A stretch of DNA of 17,844 nucleotides from Mucilaginibacter sp. UBA4741. GTDB taxonomy: Bacteria; Bacteroidota; Bacteroidia; Sphingobacteriales; Sphingobacteriaceae. Location of the stretch: contig DHIR01000002.1 in the NCBI GenBank assembly GCA_002403905.1, forward strand, positions 2,360 to 20,203, written 5' to 3'. The stretch's first letter is position 1; each line of letters begins with the position of its first letter. Position numbers and translations under genes: made by a program. The notes beneath the pieces are model-generated. The model did no database searches and was not told the DNA's origin. It saw only the letters and a list, made by a program, of their open reading frames with translations. Of this stretch, positions 8,035 to 15,277 are shown piece by piece.

Positions 8035-8814
8035 TTATTTAGCCAAGGTATACTCTCCCCAAAAGTCAGTAGCGGCCTGGCCTGCTACCGCGTTAGGGCC
8101 TGTAATATTTACAGACAACATTTTACCGGCATCATCTCTTTTTATCTCAATGCCGCGTGATTCTACATCATTGATCCGCAATTGGTAGATAAATTTAGAG
8201 GATGCTTGTGCAGACATCCCCAGGTTTTTTAAAGACACGGCAAGCTCATAAGTATATACCATTTTATTGTCAAATGCCGCCGCCGCTTTAATACCATTGG
8301 TATTATATACAGAAATAAGGGTATCTATATTTTTAATACCAGTAACCCTTATCTCTTTTGATTTATCATCCATGCGTTTATTGGTGGCGTTCATTACAGA
8401 ATCGCCCTCGGTTACGGGCGGGGCACCTGCGTATCTTAAACGTGTGTTTTTTAATGGTAGAAACAAAGCGCCTATCAACGGGTAAGTAATATGGATGCCG
8501 TTCTTATCTTTTTTGCTACCTGATGGATTAATAGTAAGCGTTATGCCCCCATTTATAATATGGCGTATTATTTCGGGTTGTTTAGGCTGTATGGTTAAAT
8601 ACAGGCTTTGATCATCATTAGCCATGGTATAAAAAAACTCTACATGGTTATTAAAAGCCTGGAAGGTATTGTTCCACTCGGTGGCTTTACCGTCAGTTTT
8701 TAGGCCGGCGGGCGCACGCAAACTAACTTCCTGTTCGGTTGGCAGTTTTTGGGCATTGCTTATAACGGTACTACCAAATAAGAATACAAATGAAATGTAC
8801 AGCAATTTTTTCAT
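8035..8814 (-). CDS. Secreted CBM9/DOMON-like protein
   Basis: A 259-residue exported protein with signal peptide MKKLLYISFVFLFGSTVISNA, cleavage before QKLPT. Residues about 30-100 fit the CBM9-like beta-sandwich start: SLRAPAGLKTDGKATEWNNT with Trp47, HVEFFYTMANDDQSLYLTIQ, then GGITLTINPSGSKKDKNGI. Such domains bind carbohydrate or small ligands, but many Bacteroidota members are of unknown role. No catalytic motif is visible. It lies 99 bp after the BlaR1-like gene and 10 bp before the CarboxypepD_reg gene on the same strand, so it may belong to the blaI-blaR unit. The ligand and the sugar-binding role are inferred from fold only. Confidence 0.75.
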   Translation of the reverse strand: MKKLLYISFVFLFGSTVISNAQKLPTEQEVSLRAPAGLKTDGKATEWNNTFQAFNNHVEFFYTMANDDQSLYLTIQPKQPEIIRHIINGGITLTINPSGSKKDKNGIHITYPLIGALFLPLKNTRLRYAGAPPVTEGDSVMNATNKRMDDKSKEIRVTGIKNIDTLISVYNTNGIKAAAAFDNKMVYTYELAVSLKNLGMSAQASSKFIYQLRINDVESRGIEIKRDDAGKMLSVNITGPNAVAGQAATDFWGEYTLAK

Positions 8815-8913
8815 GGCATAGGATTTAAATAAAACATAACACTGCCAAAAGGGGTAGCAAGGATGTCAGAAAAACATGCCACAACTGACATGCTCGTGGT
8901 TTATAATTGATTA

Positions 8914-10572
8914 TTAATTTTTCTTGGTAGTAATAAACACTACGCCATTTTTAGCTTTATCGCCGTATTCTTTTACCATTTCCGGGCCGTCCTTAATGGT
9001 TATAGTCTTTATATCGGCAGCTGATGTTTTTTTCCAGGATTTATCGTTAGTACCCATCTCTTTGCCATCAATTACGGTAGGTAAGTCAGCGTGCCCGTAA
9101 AAGTTTAGTTCGTTGGTTTTAACCTTTATTTTATCGCCTTTACCACCCATTAATGCTGCATGTGCCTGTTTAATATCTTCTGATTCGGATGGCGCATGGA
9201 GATATTTTACTCTTACCCATTTAACGGTATCGGTTTTAGGTCCGCGAGTATAAGCGGTGGTCGAGTCGTTTACCCTTTTTATCATTACAAATTCCATGTG
9301 CTTTGCAGACCCGCTGTCTGTTGTGCTTAAATCACCCTGCGAATTTCTTTTAAGTATCGATATTACCTTTTTGGGGTTTGTACTGCCGCTATAGGTGTCA
9401 ACTACCTGTATGGTTTCCAAATCAGTTGGTTGCATTCTTTTAAACTCGGCATGGGTAACTTTTTCGCCATTAATAAAATAAGTTAATGAGTCTTCGCCAG
9501 GTAATCTGAAAGCATTAAACCTAAAGTTTTTGCGGACAAGCGAATCGGTATGGACCTCCATCACCATTTCTTTTACAGCATTAGCCTGCGTAGCTTTTTT
9601 TGTCGGTTTTTCAGGAACGTTAATACTCTTAGGTTTAGCAATATCTACCAGGTGATTTATCGATACTGTAATAATTTTATAAGCATGCTTGCTTTTTTTA
9701 ACAAAGTTGGCTTTGGTTACGCTAAAGGTAAACAGGCATATTAAAACAACAGGAAGCAATAACGCATACCGGGTAAGGTTTACGTTTGATGACCGTTTGG
9801 CGTTCATCATTTTAATACGCTTTTTAAGCGTCGAAAAATTAAAATGATTGGTAATGCCCGATGGCGTTGTTGCTGCAACGCTTACATTTAATAGGCTGTA
9901 TTGATAGGTTTTGCTATCGGTGCCTTTTTGTAATATTTTACGGTCGGTTATAAACTCAACATTCTCGCGCACCGCTTTTTTCATCAACCAAACACCTGGA
10001 TTAAACCAGTAAAATATCACACTTATTTCGGCTAGTAAAATATCCAGCGTATGCCATTCTTTAACGTGTACCTGCTCATGCTGTAAAACACTTTTCAGGT
10101 CATCAGGGTTTAAGTTTTCCGGATTGATATAAATGCTTTGCCAGAAGGAGAACGGGCTTATATCAGCATCGGTCAGCCTAACATCATGATCTTGTAGGGT
10201 TGCCGGTTTTGAGTTTTTATAAAGTTTATAAAGCGAGGATAGCTGTATCAATAATCGCGCGGCAAAAACAATTGCGCCTATCCAAAATAATAGGGTGGCC
10301 CAATACCAATAGCCGGGTTGTTGTATAAACTGCTCGGCAGGGCCCCTCCAGTTTATTACAACCCTATGTACCGGTATAACTAACTGCTGGTGCCGGCGTA
10401 TAAAATCATTTATATTAATAAGCGGGTAAACCGACGAGAAAATTATAGCAAGCCCTAAATAAAACCTATTTAATGTATAAAAGGTTAGGTTGCGTAAAAC
10501 CAGGTAATAGCCTAAACAAAAAATTATCAACGCTATATTTACTTTAAGCAGGAAGACAAACAATGCAGGCAT
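8914..10572 (-). CDS. BlaR1/MecR1-type M56 membrane metalloprotease with plug-like C terminus
   Basis: A 552-residue inner-membrane protease. Hydrophobic helices lie near residues 3-24, 36-52, 88-112 and 268-286. The M56 site is HEQVH at 165-169, with ENVEFITD following (Glu206, Asp210), the usual zinc-ligand region. In staphylococcal BlaR1 the protease triggers loss of the BlaI repressor after the extracellular domain is acylated by beta-lactam. Here there is no penicillin-binding domain with SxxK. Residues 290-552 carry two repeats like the TonB plug: FINGEKVTHAEF to KKVISILKR (about 366-408) and TVIDGKEMG to YGDKAKNGVVFITTKK (499-551). The signal sensed is therefore unknown. It follows the BlaI gene with a 7-bp gap, as in blaI-blaR operons. 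Confidence 0.9.
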   Translation of the reverse strand: MPALFVFLLKVNIALIIFCLGYYLVLRNLTFYTLNRFYLGLAIIFSSVYPLININDFIRRHQQLVIPVHRVVINWRGPAEQFIQQPGYWYWATLLFWIGAIVFAARLLIQLSSLYKLYKNSKPATLQDHDVRLTDADISPFSFWQSIYINPENLNPDDLKSVLQHEQVHVKEWHTLDILLAEISVIFYWFNPGVWLMKKAVRENVEFITDRKILQKGTDSKTYQYSLLNVSVAATTPSGITNHFNFSTLKKRIKMMNAKRSSNVNLTRYALLLPVVLICLFTFSVTKANFVKKSKHAYKIITVSINHLVDIAKPKSINVPEKPTKKATQANAVKEMVMEVHTDSLVRKNFRFNAFRLPGEDSLTYFINGEKVTHAEFKRMQPTDLETIQVVDTYSGSTNPKKVISILKRNSQGDLSTTDSGSAKHMEFVMIKRVNDSTTAYTRGPKTDTVKWVRVKYLHAPSESEDIKQAHAALMGGKGDKIKVKTNELNFYGHADLPTVIDGKEMGTNDKSWKKTSAADIKTITIKDGPEMVKEYGDKAKNGVVFITTKKN

Positions 10573-10579
10573 GGCTTAA

Positions 10580-10939
10580 TTATTTAGGGTTCTCAATCAT
10601 TTTAATGATTTCTTTTAATTCGCTGGCGCTTATCTTTTTATCCTTCGCGAAAAAGGTAACCAGGTCTTTATAAGAGTTTTCAAAGTAATCGCTTACAAAA
10701 CCATTCATAAAGCGTTTTTTATATTCTTCTTCTTTAATAGCCGCTTTATAACGGAAAGAGTTGGCAACCTTCTCGCTGGTTACAAATTCTTTACGCTCCA
10801 GGTTTTTTATGGTGGATGCCAATGTGGTATAGGGCGGTTTTGGTTCTACCATTACTTCCAAAAAATCTTTTATAAAACCTTCGCCGCATTGCCATACCGC
10901 TTGCATTGCTTCTTCTTCTTGTACTGATAGTTTTTCCAT
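10580..10939 (-). CDS. BlaI/MecI/CopY-family transcriptional repressor
   Basis: A 119-residue winged-helix repressor of normal family length. The N-terminal domain reads LSVQEEEAMQAVWQ, then the recognition region PYTTLASTIKNLERKEFV (residues 36-53), followed by the wing SFRYKAAI. The C-terminal half (about 70-119, helical, Lys/Glu-rich, with NSYKDLVTFF) should form the dimer and contains the region where staphylococcal BlaI is cut. It is encoded just before the M56 protease and should be inactivated by it. Two dyads at 10945-10978, in its own leader, are the likely operators, so autoregulation is expected. Confidence 0.92.
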   Translation of the reverse strand: MEKLSVQEEEAMQAVWQCGEGFIKDFLEVMVEPKPPYTTLASTIKNLERKEFVTSEKVANSFRYKAAIKEEEYKKRFMNGFVSDYFENSYKDLVTFFAKDKKISASELKEIIKMIENPK

Positions 10940-10944
10940 GTTGT

Positions 10945-10978
10945 TACGGTGTTATCGTAAATCTACGACTTGTTCGTA
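10945..10978. promoter_or_regulatory. Probable double BlaI operator
   Basis: Two 15-bp dyads of form TACGR-N5-TCGTA: tacgg/tgtta/tcgta at 10945-10959 and tacga/cttgt/tcgta at 10964-10978. Their centres are 19 bp apart, close to two helical turns, so dimers could bind the same face. They begin 6 bp upstream of the blaI start codon. BlaI-family repressors bind such short dyads near their own promoters. Binding is inferred, not shown. Confidence 0.65.
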
Positions 10979-10998
10979 ATTATACAAATTTATTTTTG
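10970..10998. promoter_or_regulatory. Overlapping divergent promoters of blaI and the SDR gene
   Basis: Plus strand: -33 TTG at 10970-10972, 18 bp, then TATTTTTG at 10991-10998, an exact match to the Bacteroidota -7 consensus TAnnTTTG; the SDR start is 43 bp further on. Minus strand: TAAATTTG (complement of 10985-10992), also an exact match, with no clear -33 element. The two -7 boxes share bases 10991-10992, so polymerase can occupy only one at a time. The -33 of the SDR promoter lies inside the second operator dyad. Confidence 0.6.
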
Positions 10999-11040
10999 TA
11001 ACATCTTTAATATGTCCCTGTTTTAACATACTTTAACAAC

Positions 11041-11883
11041 ATGGCAATAACTACTACTGTAATAACCGGCGCAACATCGGGCATTGGCGAGGCAACCGCG
11101 TTTGCATTGGCAAAAAAAGGCCATGCTTTATACTTATTGGTACGCAATGTGCTAAAAGGCGAGGAACTTAAACAAAAGCTGTTTGAAGAAACCGGAAATA
11201 AAAACATCAACATCATCAACTGCGACCTGGTTGATCTGGCAAGTGTAGCTAAAGCCGCAAATGAATTAAAAGAGAAACTGTTTAACATACATATCCTGAT
11301 AAACAACGCGGGTGGCATGTTTAATGATTTTACATTAAGTAAAGACGGTTTCGAAATGACCTTCGCTTTAAATCATTTGGGGCATTTTTTATTAACCACC
11401 AGCTTGATGCCGTTGCTGGAGAAGGGCCACGCGCGTATAATTAATGTAAGTTCTGACATGCATAAAATGGGAAAGCCTAATTTTGATAGTCTGCAAAATC
11501 CTGAAAAATATTCGGCAATGAAAGCTTATGGCAACAGTAAATTATTCAATATCTATTTTACTAAATCAATAGAAGAAAAGTATGGTGAGAAAGGTGTTAC
11601 CGCTTACGCCCTGCATCCCGGTGCTGTAAAAACCAGCTTTAACGCAAAGCTAAAAGGGTTTCTAAAATTATTCTTCTCGTTAGCAACACCATTTATGATC
11701 ACACCCGAAAAAGGTGCCGAAACATCAATTTATCTGGCTACCGCGCCAAAACTGGAAACAAAAAACGGCTTGTATTTTTATAAAAAGAAAGTAACTAAAA
11801 CAGCCCCTGTTGCCAGCGATGTAAATGCGCGAAATAAGTTATGGGAAATGAGTGAAGAACTAACCAATAAATTTATAGTGTAA
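11041..11883 (+). CDS. Short-chain dehydrogenase/reductase, retinol-dehydrogenase-like
   Basis: A 280-residue classical SDR with a Rossmann fold. The cofactor motif TGATSGIGEATA is at residues 9-20, and Arg35 in LLVRN suggests NADP(H) preference. INNAGG is at 87-92, Asn111 in FALNHLGHF, Ser137/138 in INVSSDM, and the catalytic pair is Tyr163 and Lys167 in AYGNSK. LHPGAVKT (191-198) follows as expected. The overall pattern is the one databases label retinol dehydrogenase-like, but bacterial substrates are mostly unknown. It is divergent from the BlaI repressor across about 100 bp and may share its operator. Confidence 0.92.
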   Translation: MAITTTVITGATSGIGEATAFALAKKGHALYLLVRNVLKGEELKQKLFEETGNKNINIINCDLVDLASVAKAANELKEKLFNIHILINNAGGMFNDFTLSKDGFEMTFALNHLGHFLLTTSLMPLLEKGHARIINVSSDMHKMGKPNFDSLQNPEKYSAMKAYGNSKLFNIYFTKSIEEKYGEKGVTAYALHPGAVKTSFNAKLKGFLKLFFSLATPFMITPEKGAETSIYLATAPKLETKNGLYFYKKKVTKTAPVASDVNARNKLWEMSEELTNKFIV

Positions 11884-11950
11884 TAATGATAATACAGAAA
11901 AATAATTGTTGGAACATTAAAAAGAATCTTCTATTTTAGATGACTTAAAC

Positions 11951-12496
11951 ATGGCAAATATGCGTTTCAATAAAAAACTATTAATCCCGATATGCTTGCT
12001 TTCCGGAGTTATACTCCTGGCATCAATGACTTTGATACAACAACAAACCCCAAAACAAGATGATGAAAAGGCAGTTAACTTAAAAGTACTACCTAAACAC
12101 ATCTCTCATAAAGACCTTGAAAAAGTAATGGGCCAATGGGCATCATCATTAGGTGTGCGTTGTAATTTTTGCCATGCCCGTAATGACGAAACCAAAAAGA
12201 CAGATTTTGCCAGCGATGCGAAGCCAGAAAAGAAAATGGCCCGCGAAATGTATTTAATGGCAACCAAGATCAATAAAAAATATTTTAAATCAGGCAATAA
12301 AGATTCTATCGGCGTAGCTAAATTAGGTAGCGTAAATTGCTATACCTGCCACCGTGGTGTAGCGCATTTAGAAGCTGCAACTTGGCCAAAACGTGGTGGT
12401 GGTGGTCCGGGCGGCCCGGGAATGGTTGCTCCAGGCGCACCGGGTCCGGGTGGTCCGGGTGGCCAACCAAAGCCACAAGGTGGCGGCGGTCGCTAG
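11951..12496 (+). CDS. Dihaem c-type cytochrome, reaction-centre cytochrome (CytoC_RC) family
   Basis: A 181-residue exported cytochrome. The N terminus (MANMRFNKKLLIPICLLSGVILLA) is a signal peptide or membrane anchor; a start at the second ATG (11960) is equally possible. Two haem sites, CNFCH (71-75) and CYTCH (130-134), are each preceded by a helix with Met (Met60; Met100 or Met103) that can be the sixth ligand, the pattern of photosynthetic reaction-centre cytochrome subunits. KVLPKHISHKDLEKVMGQWASSLGVRCNFCH is split here as KVLPKHISHKDLEKVMGQ and WASSLGVRCNFCH and is diagnostic. The full subunit has four haems; this short form has two and occurs in non-phototrophs. The tail, residues 149-181, is Gly/Pro-rich and probably disordered. 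The electron partner is unknown; no oxidase or dehydrogenase gene is adjacent. A terminator follows. Confidence 0.88.
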   Translation: MANMRFNKKLLIPICLLSGVILLASMTLIQQQTPKQDDEKAVNLKVLPKHISHKDLEKVMGQWASSLGVRCNFCHARNDETKKTDFASDAKPEKKMAREMYLMATKINKKYFKSGNKDSIGVAKLGSVNCYTCHRGVAHLEAATWPKRGGGGPGGPGMVAPGAPGPGGPGGQPKPQGGGGR

Positions 12497-12517
12497 TCCT
12501 TAAATAAAGAAATAATG

Positions 12518-12550
12518 AAAGCCTTCTGATGAAAAATCAGGAGGCTTTTA
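12518..12550 (+). terminator. Intrinsic terminator after the cytochrome gene
   Basis: The 12-bp stem aaagccttctga (12518-12529) pairs with tcaggaggcttt (12537-12548), with one G-T wobble, around a 7-nt loop, followed by a short T-rich end. It lies 21 bp after the cytochrome stop and just before the accC promoter, isolating the two genes. Confidence 0.75.
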
Positions 12551-12555
12551 TGTTA

Positions 12556-12584
12556 TTGTCATTTAAACAAATCTGCTACATTTG
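12556..12584 (+). promoter_or_regulatory. accC promoter giving a near-leaderless mRNA
   Basis: TTG at 12556-12558, 18 bp, then TACATTTG at 12577-12584, an exact match to TAnnTTTG. The accC ATG is at 12591, only 6 bp past the box, so transcription should begin at or within a few bases of the start codon. The start site is predicted, not known. Confidence 0.6.
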
Positions 12585-12590
12585 TTAGTT

Positions 12591-14063
12591 ATGCAAAAAA
12601 TATTGATCGCCAATAGGGGCGAGATCGCTTTACGAGTTATGCGTTCTGCGCGCGAGATGGGTATTAAAACGGTTGCGGTTTATTCGGCTGCTGATAGGGA
12701 CGCTTTGCATGTACGCTATGCGGATGAAGCCGTTTACATTGGCGAAGCACCGTCTAATCAATCTTACCTGGTTGGCGATAAGATAATTGATGCCTGCAAA
12801 CAAACAGGTGCCGAAGGCATACACCCCGGCTATGGTTTTTTAAGCGAGAATGCCGCTTTTGCCCGCCAGGTGCGCGATGCCGGGTTAATACTGATTGGCC
12901 CATCGCCGGAGGCTATGGAGATAATGGGTAATAAGCTATCGGCCAAAGCCGCCGCCATGAAGTATAATATACCTATGGTGCCCGGTACGGAAGAGGCTAT
13001 TACCAATATTAATGAAGCTAAGCAACGCGCAGTTGAGGTTGGTTTCCCTATCCTGATAAAAGCAGCCGCCGGTGGTGGCGGTAAGGGTATGCGCATTGTT
13101 GATATCGTTGCCGATTTTGAAGAGCAAATGCACTTGGCTGTATCAGAAGCCACATCAGCTTTTGGCGATGGCTCAGTTTTTATTGAGCGATATGTATCAT
13201 CGCCCAAACATATAGAGATACAGGTGCTGGGCGATACGCATGGCAACATTGTACATTTATTTGAGCGCGATTGCTCGGTGCAGCGCAGACATCAAAAGGT
13301 TATTGAAGAAGCGCCATCATCCGTATTAACTCCACAAATACGCGAGGCTATGGGTAAATGCGCGGTTGATGTGGCACGATCTGTAAATTATACTGGCGCG
13401 GGTACGATCGAGTTTATTATGGATGATCAGCTTAACTTCTATTTTTTAGAAATGAACACCCGCCTGCAGGTTGAGCATCCTGTAACTGAACTCATAACCG
13501 GCATTGACCTGGTTAAAGAACAAATACAAATTGCAAGGGGAGAGGCCATTAGCTTTAAACAAGAGGATCTTAAAATAAACGGCCACGCGATTGAGCTGCG
13601 TGTTTATGCCGAGGACCCCGCTAATAATTTCCTGCCGGATATTGGTACCCTGCAAACCTACGTTACCCCCAAGGGGCCCGGCATAAGGGTTGATGATGGC
13701 TTTGAGCAAGGAATGGAGATACCCATTTATTACGACCCCATGATAGCCAAATTGATTGCTTTTGGCAACGACAGGACAGAGGCTATAGAGCGTTTATTAC
13801 GTGCTATTAATGAATACCAGATAACGGGCATTACTACCACATTGGGTTTCGGCAGGTTTGTAATGCAGCATGAGGCATTTACATCGGGCAATTTTGATAC
13901 CCACTTTGTAAAGAAATATTTTACGCCCGAGGTGCTGCAAACAGGTAATGAAGAAGAGGCTTTAATTGCAGCATTAGTAATGGAACAATTGCTAAGTACT
14001 ACCAAAAATACGGTTGAAGAGGCCGCTAATGCACCATCTAACTGGGTTAAAAACCGCAAATAG
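12591..14063 (+). CDS. accC: Acetyl-/acyl-CoA carboxylase, biotin carboxylase subunit
   Basis: A 490-residue ATP-grasp enzyme that carboxylates the biotin of a carrier protein with bicarbonate and ATP, the first half-reaction of malonyl-CoA synthesis or of a related acyl-CoA carboxylase. I chose the ATG at 12591 (MQKILIANRGEIALRVMRS); a TTG at 12582 would add three residues. Visible motifs are IHPGYGFLSEN, the glycine loop AAAGGGGKGMR (about 158-168), FIERYVSSPKHIEIQVLGD, and the catalytic EMNTRLQVEHPVTE (about 287-300). The C-terminal domain ends in HFVKKYF, after which about 45 extra residues extend past the E. coli AccC length (449). No carrier (AccB) or carboxyltransferase gene is adjacent, so whether it serves acetyl-CoA or propionyl-CoA carboxylase is open. 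Confidence 0.93.
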   Translation: MQKILIANRGEIALRVMRSAREMGIKTVAVYSAADRDALHVRYADEAVYIGEAPSNQSYLVGDKIIDACKQTGAEGIHPGYGFLSENAAFARQVRDAGLILIGPSPEAMEIMGNKLSAKAAAMKYNIPMVPGTEEAITNINEAKQRAVEVGFPILIKAAAGGGGKGMRIVDIVADFEEQMHLAVSEATSAFGDGSVFIERYVSSPKHIEIQVLGDTHGNIVHLFERDCSVQRRHQKVIEEAPSSVLTPQIREAMGKCAVDVARSVNYTGAGTIEFIMDDQLNFYFLEMNTRLQVEHPVTELITGIDLVKEQIQIARGEAISFKQEDLKINGHAIELRVYAEDPANNFLPDIGTLQTYVTPKGPGIRVDDGFEQGMEIPIYYDPMIAKLIAFGNDRTEAIERLLRAINEYQITGITTTLGFGRFVMQHEAFTSGNFDTHFVKKYFTPEVLQTGNEEEALIAALVMEQLLSTTKNTVEEAANAPSNWVKNRK

Positions 14064-14136
14064 CCGTAGAGGCGCAATACTTTGCGTCTCTAATGCAGGC
14101 ATCTTCCCGGAGACGCAAAGTGTTGCGTCTCTACGG
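14064..14136. repeat. GAGACGCAA hairpin repeat, copy 2 (candidate bidirectional terminator)
   Basis: Arms 14064-14090 and 14110-14136 match at 25 of 27 positions around a 19-nt loop. The 25-bp left core (14066-14090, starting gtagaggcgcaatact) differs from the copy at 4453-4477 by one base; the right core (14110-14134) also differs by one base from 4502-4526. Loops are unrelated. The repeat begins on the base after the accC stop, and its right arm supplies the TAG stop of the convergent GT61 gene. Confidence 0.8.
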
Positions 14137-15246
14137 TATGATTTGGTCCAATAAATTTTTAATTTTTTCAGGATCAATGGTCATATCCTCATTAAGATTT
14201 CTGTAATGTGATTCCTGTATGTTTTGCTGGAAAATTGCAAAATATTTCAGACTGCCAACTGTAGCCAGGTATCTAAAATAGTCGGGGTAATAGTTGTCAG
14301 GGAAAAGTTCAATAAGGATAGACCCGGCTTTGCAATTTATAATATTGGTGTACGATGCACCGTGAGGGCCAATTATTACTTTGGCAGTATTGTATATGGC
14401 TATTTGTTCGGCTACTGTTCTGGGTGAGTCTTCAATTATAGTGAAGCCGTATTCTTTCAATAGGTTTATTACATCAACCTCATTGGTTAATTTTCTTCTG
14501 CCTTTTCTTTGGATATATATGCGTTCGCCGGTAACAACAGGTGTTTCTACTGATGCTAGCTTATCTTTTAATACTGATAAGTCGTGTTTATTATGGAAAT
14601 ACCAGCTATCATTATTGGCCAGGTAATAGCTATCGGCGGTTACCTTATATTTCCTGCTGTCCACTAGTTGTTCTGCATTAACGCCTGCATAGCTCATCAG
14701 CTCTTTCTCGAAAGCGGTATTCACCAACGGGTAAATTATTTTGGCCTGCTTAAAATCGGCTTCACTCATTATGGCCTTTATCCGCAGTAGTTTAGCGAAG
14801 ATGAAATAGGTATAATCATAATAACCATTGCCCCACTCGTGCGACCATAGCACAATGCACACATTGCACCTTAAAGGTACGCGCTTATCAGCCTTTAGCA
14901 AGGTCTTTATAAACAGTGCCGAGCCAAAATCCATATCTAAAACATCACGGTTAAACTTTATGCCGCCATACGGAAATATCTTTACTTTATTAGTACCGTG
15001 AAGGTTATAAACAGCTACTGTTGATGTGGTAACAGGCTGACTATTGTTAAAATTTTCGGGGGCTTCGGTACTGGTTACCCCGGCAGGGGGGATGATTATT
15101 TCCTCACCGTTTTTAATAAAGATCTGATAAGCTTTTAGTTTAGCTAACGTAGCCTGCTTATCTAATAAATTAGCACCAAAAAGCTTTGCTAAAATAGGGA
15201 TGGCTTGCTTGGCCTGACTGTGTAATAAGGCTTTGATCTTTTTCAT
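14131..15246 (-). CDS. Glycosyltransferase family 61 (DUF563) protein
   Basis: A 371-residue protein without signal peptide or clear transmembrane helix. The C-terminal half carries the GT61/DUF563 pattern: IYIQRKGRRKLTNEVDVI (about 243-260), EYGFTIIEDS, VAEQIAIYNTAKVIIGPHGA with SYTNII (278-303) and GSILIELFP (308-316). GT61 enzymes transfer xylose, GlcNAc or other sugars to glycans; in bacteria they are usually linked to surface polysaccharide synthesis. Donor and acceptor cannot be told from sequence. No other polysaccharide genes flank it. It starts 31 bp after the Nudix gene on the same strand and is probably co-transcribed. The stop codon lies within the hairpin repeat shared with accC. 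Confidence 0.85.
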   Translation of the reverse strand: MKKIKALLHSQAKQAIPILAKLFGANLLDKQATLAKLKAYQIFIKNGEEIIIPPAGVTSTEAPENFNNSQPVTTSTVAVYNLHGTNKVKIFPYGGIKFNRDVLDMDFGSALFIKTLLKADKRVPLRCNVCIVLWSHEWGNGYYDYTYFIFAKLLRIKAIMSEADFKQAKIIYPLVNTAFEKELMSYAGVNAEQLVDSRKYKVTADSYYLANNDSWYFHNKHDLSVLKDKLASVETPVVTGERIYIQRKGRRKLTNEVDVINLLKEYGFTIIEDSPRTVAEQIAIYNTAKVIIGPHGASYTNIINCKAGSILIELFPDNYYPDYFRYLATVGSLKYFAIFQQNIQESHYRNLNEDMTIDPEKIKNLLDQIIP

Positions 15247-15277
15247 GGCGCTACTACAATAATAGCAATATTATGCC

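Noticed and set aside
8863..8891. Inverted repeat atgtcag/ctgacat between the BlaR1-like and CBM9-like genes
   Set aside because: Only 7 bp with a 15-nt loop and no T-run on the transcribed side; too weak to call a terminator or operator.
12391..12493. GC-rich Gly/Pro-coding repeat at the end of the cytochrome gene as a separate repeat array
   Set aside because: It is in frame and explained as a low-complexity protein tail.
12830..13249. Minus-strand open frame of 139 codons inside accC
   Set aside because: Shadow of a strongly conserved gene; composition follows the accC codons.
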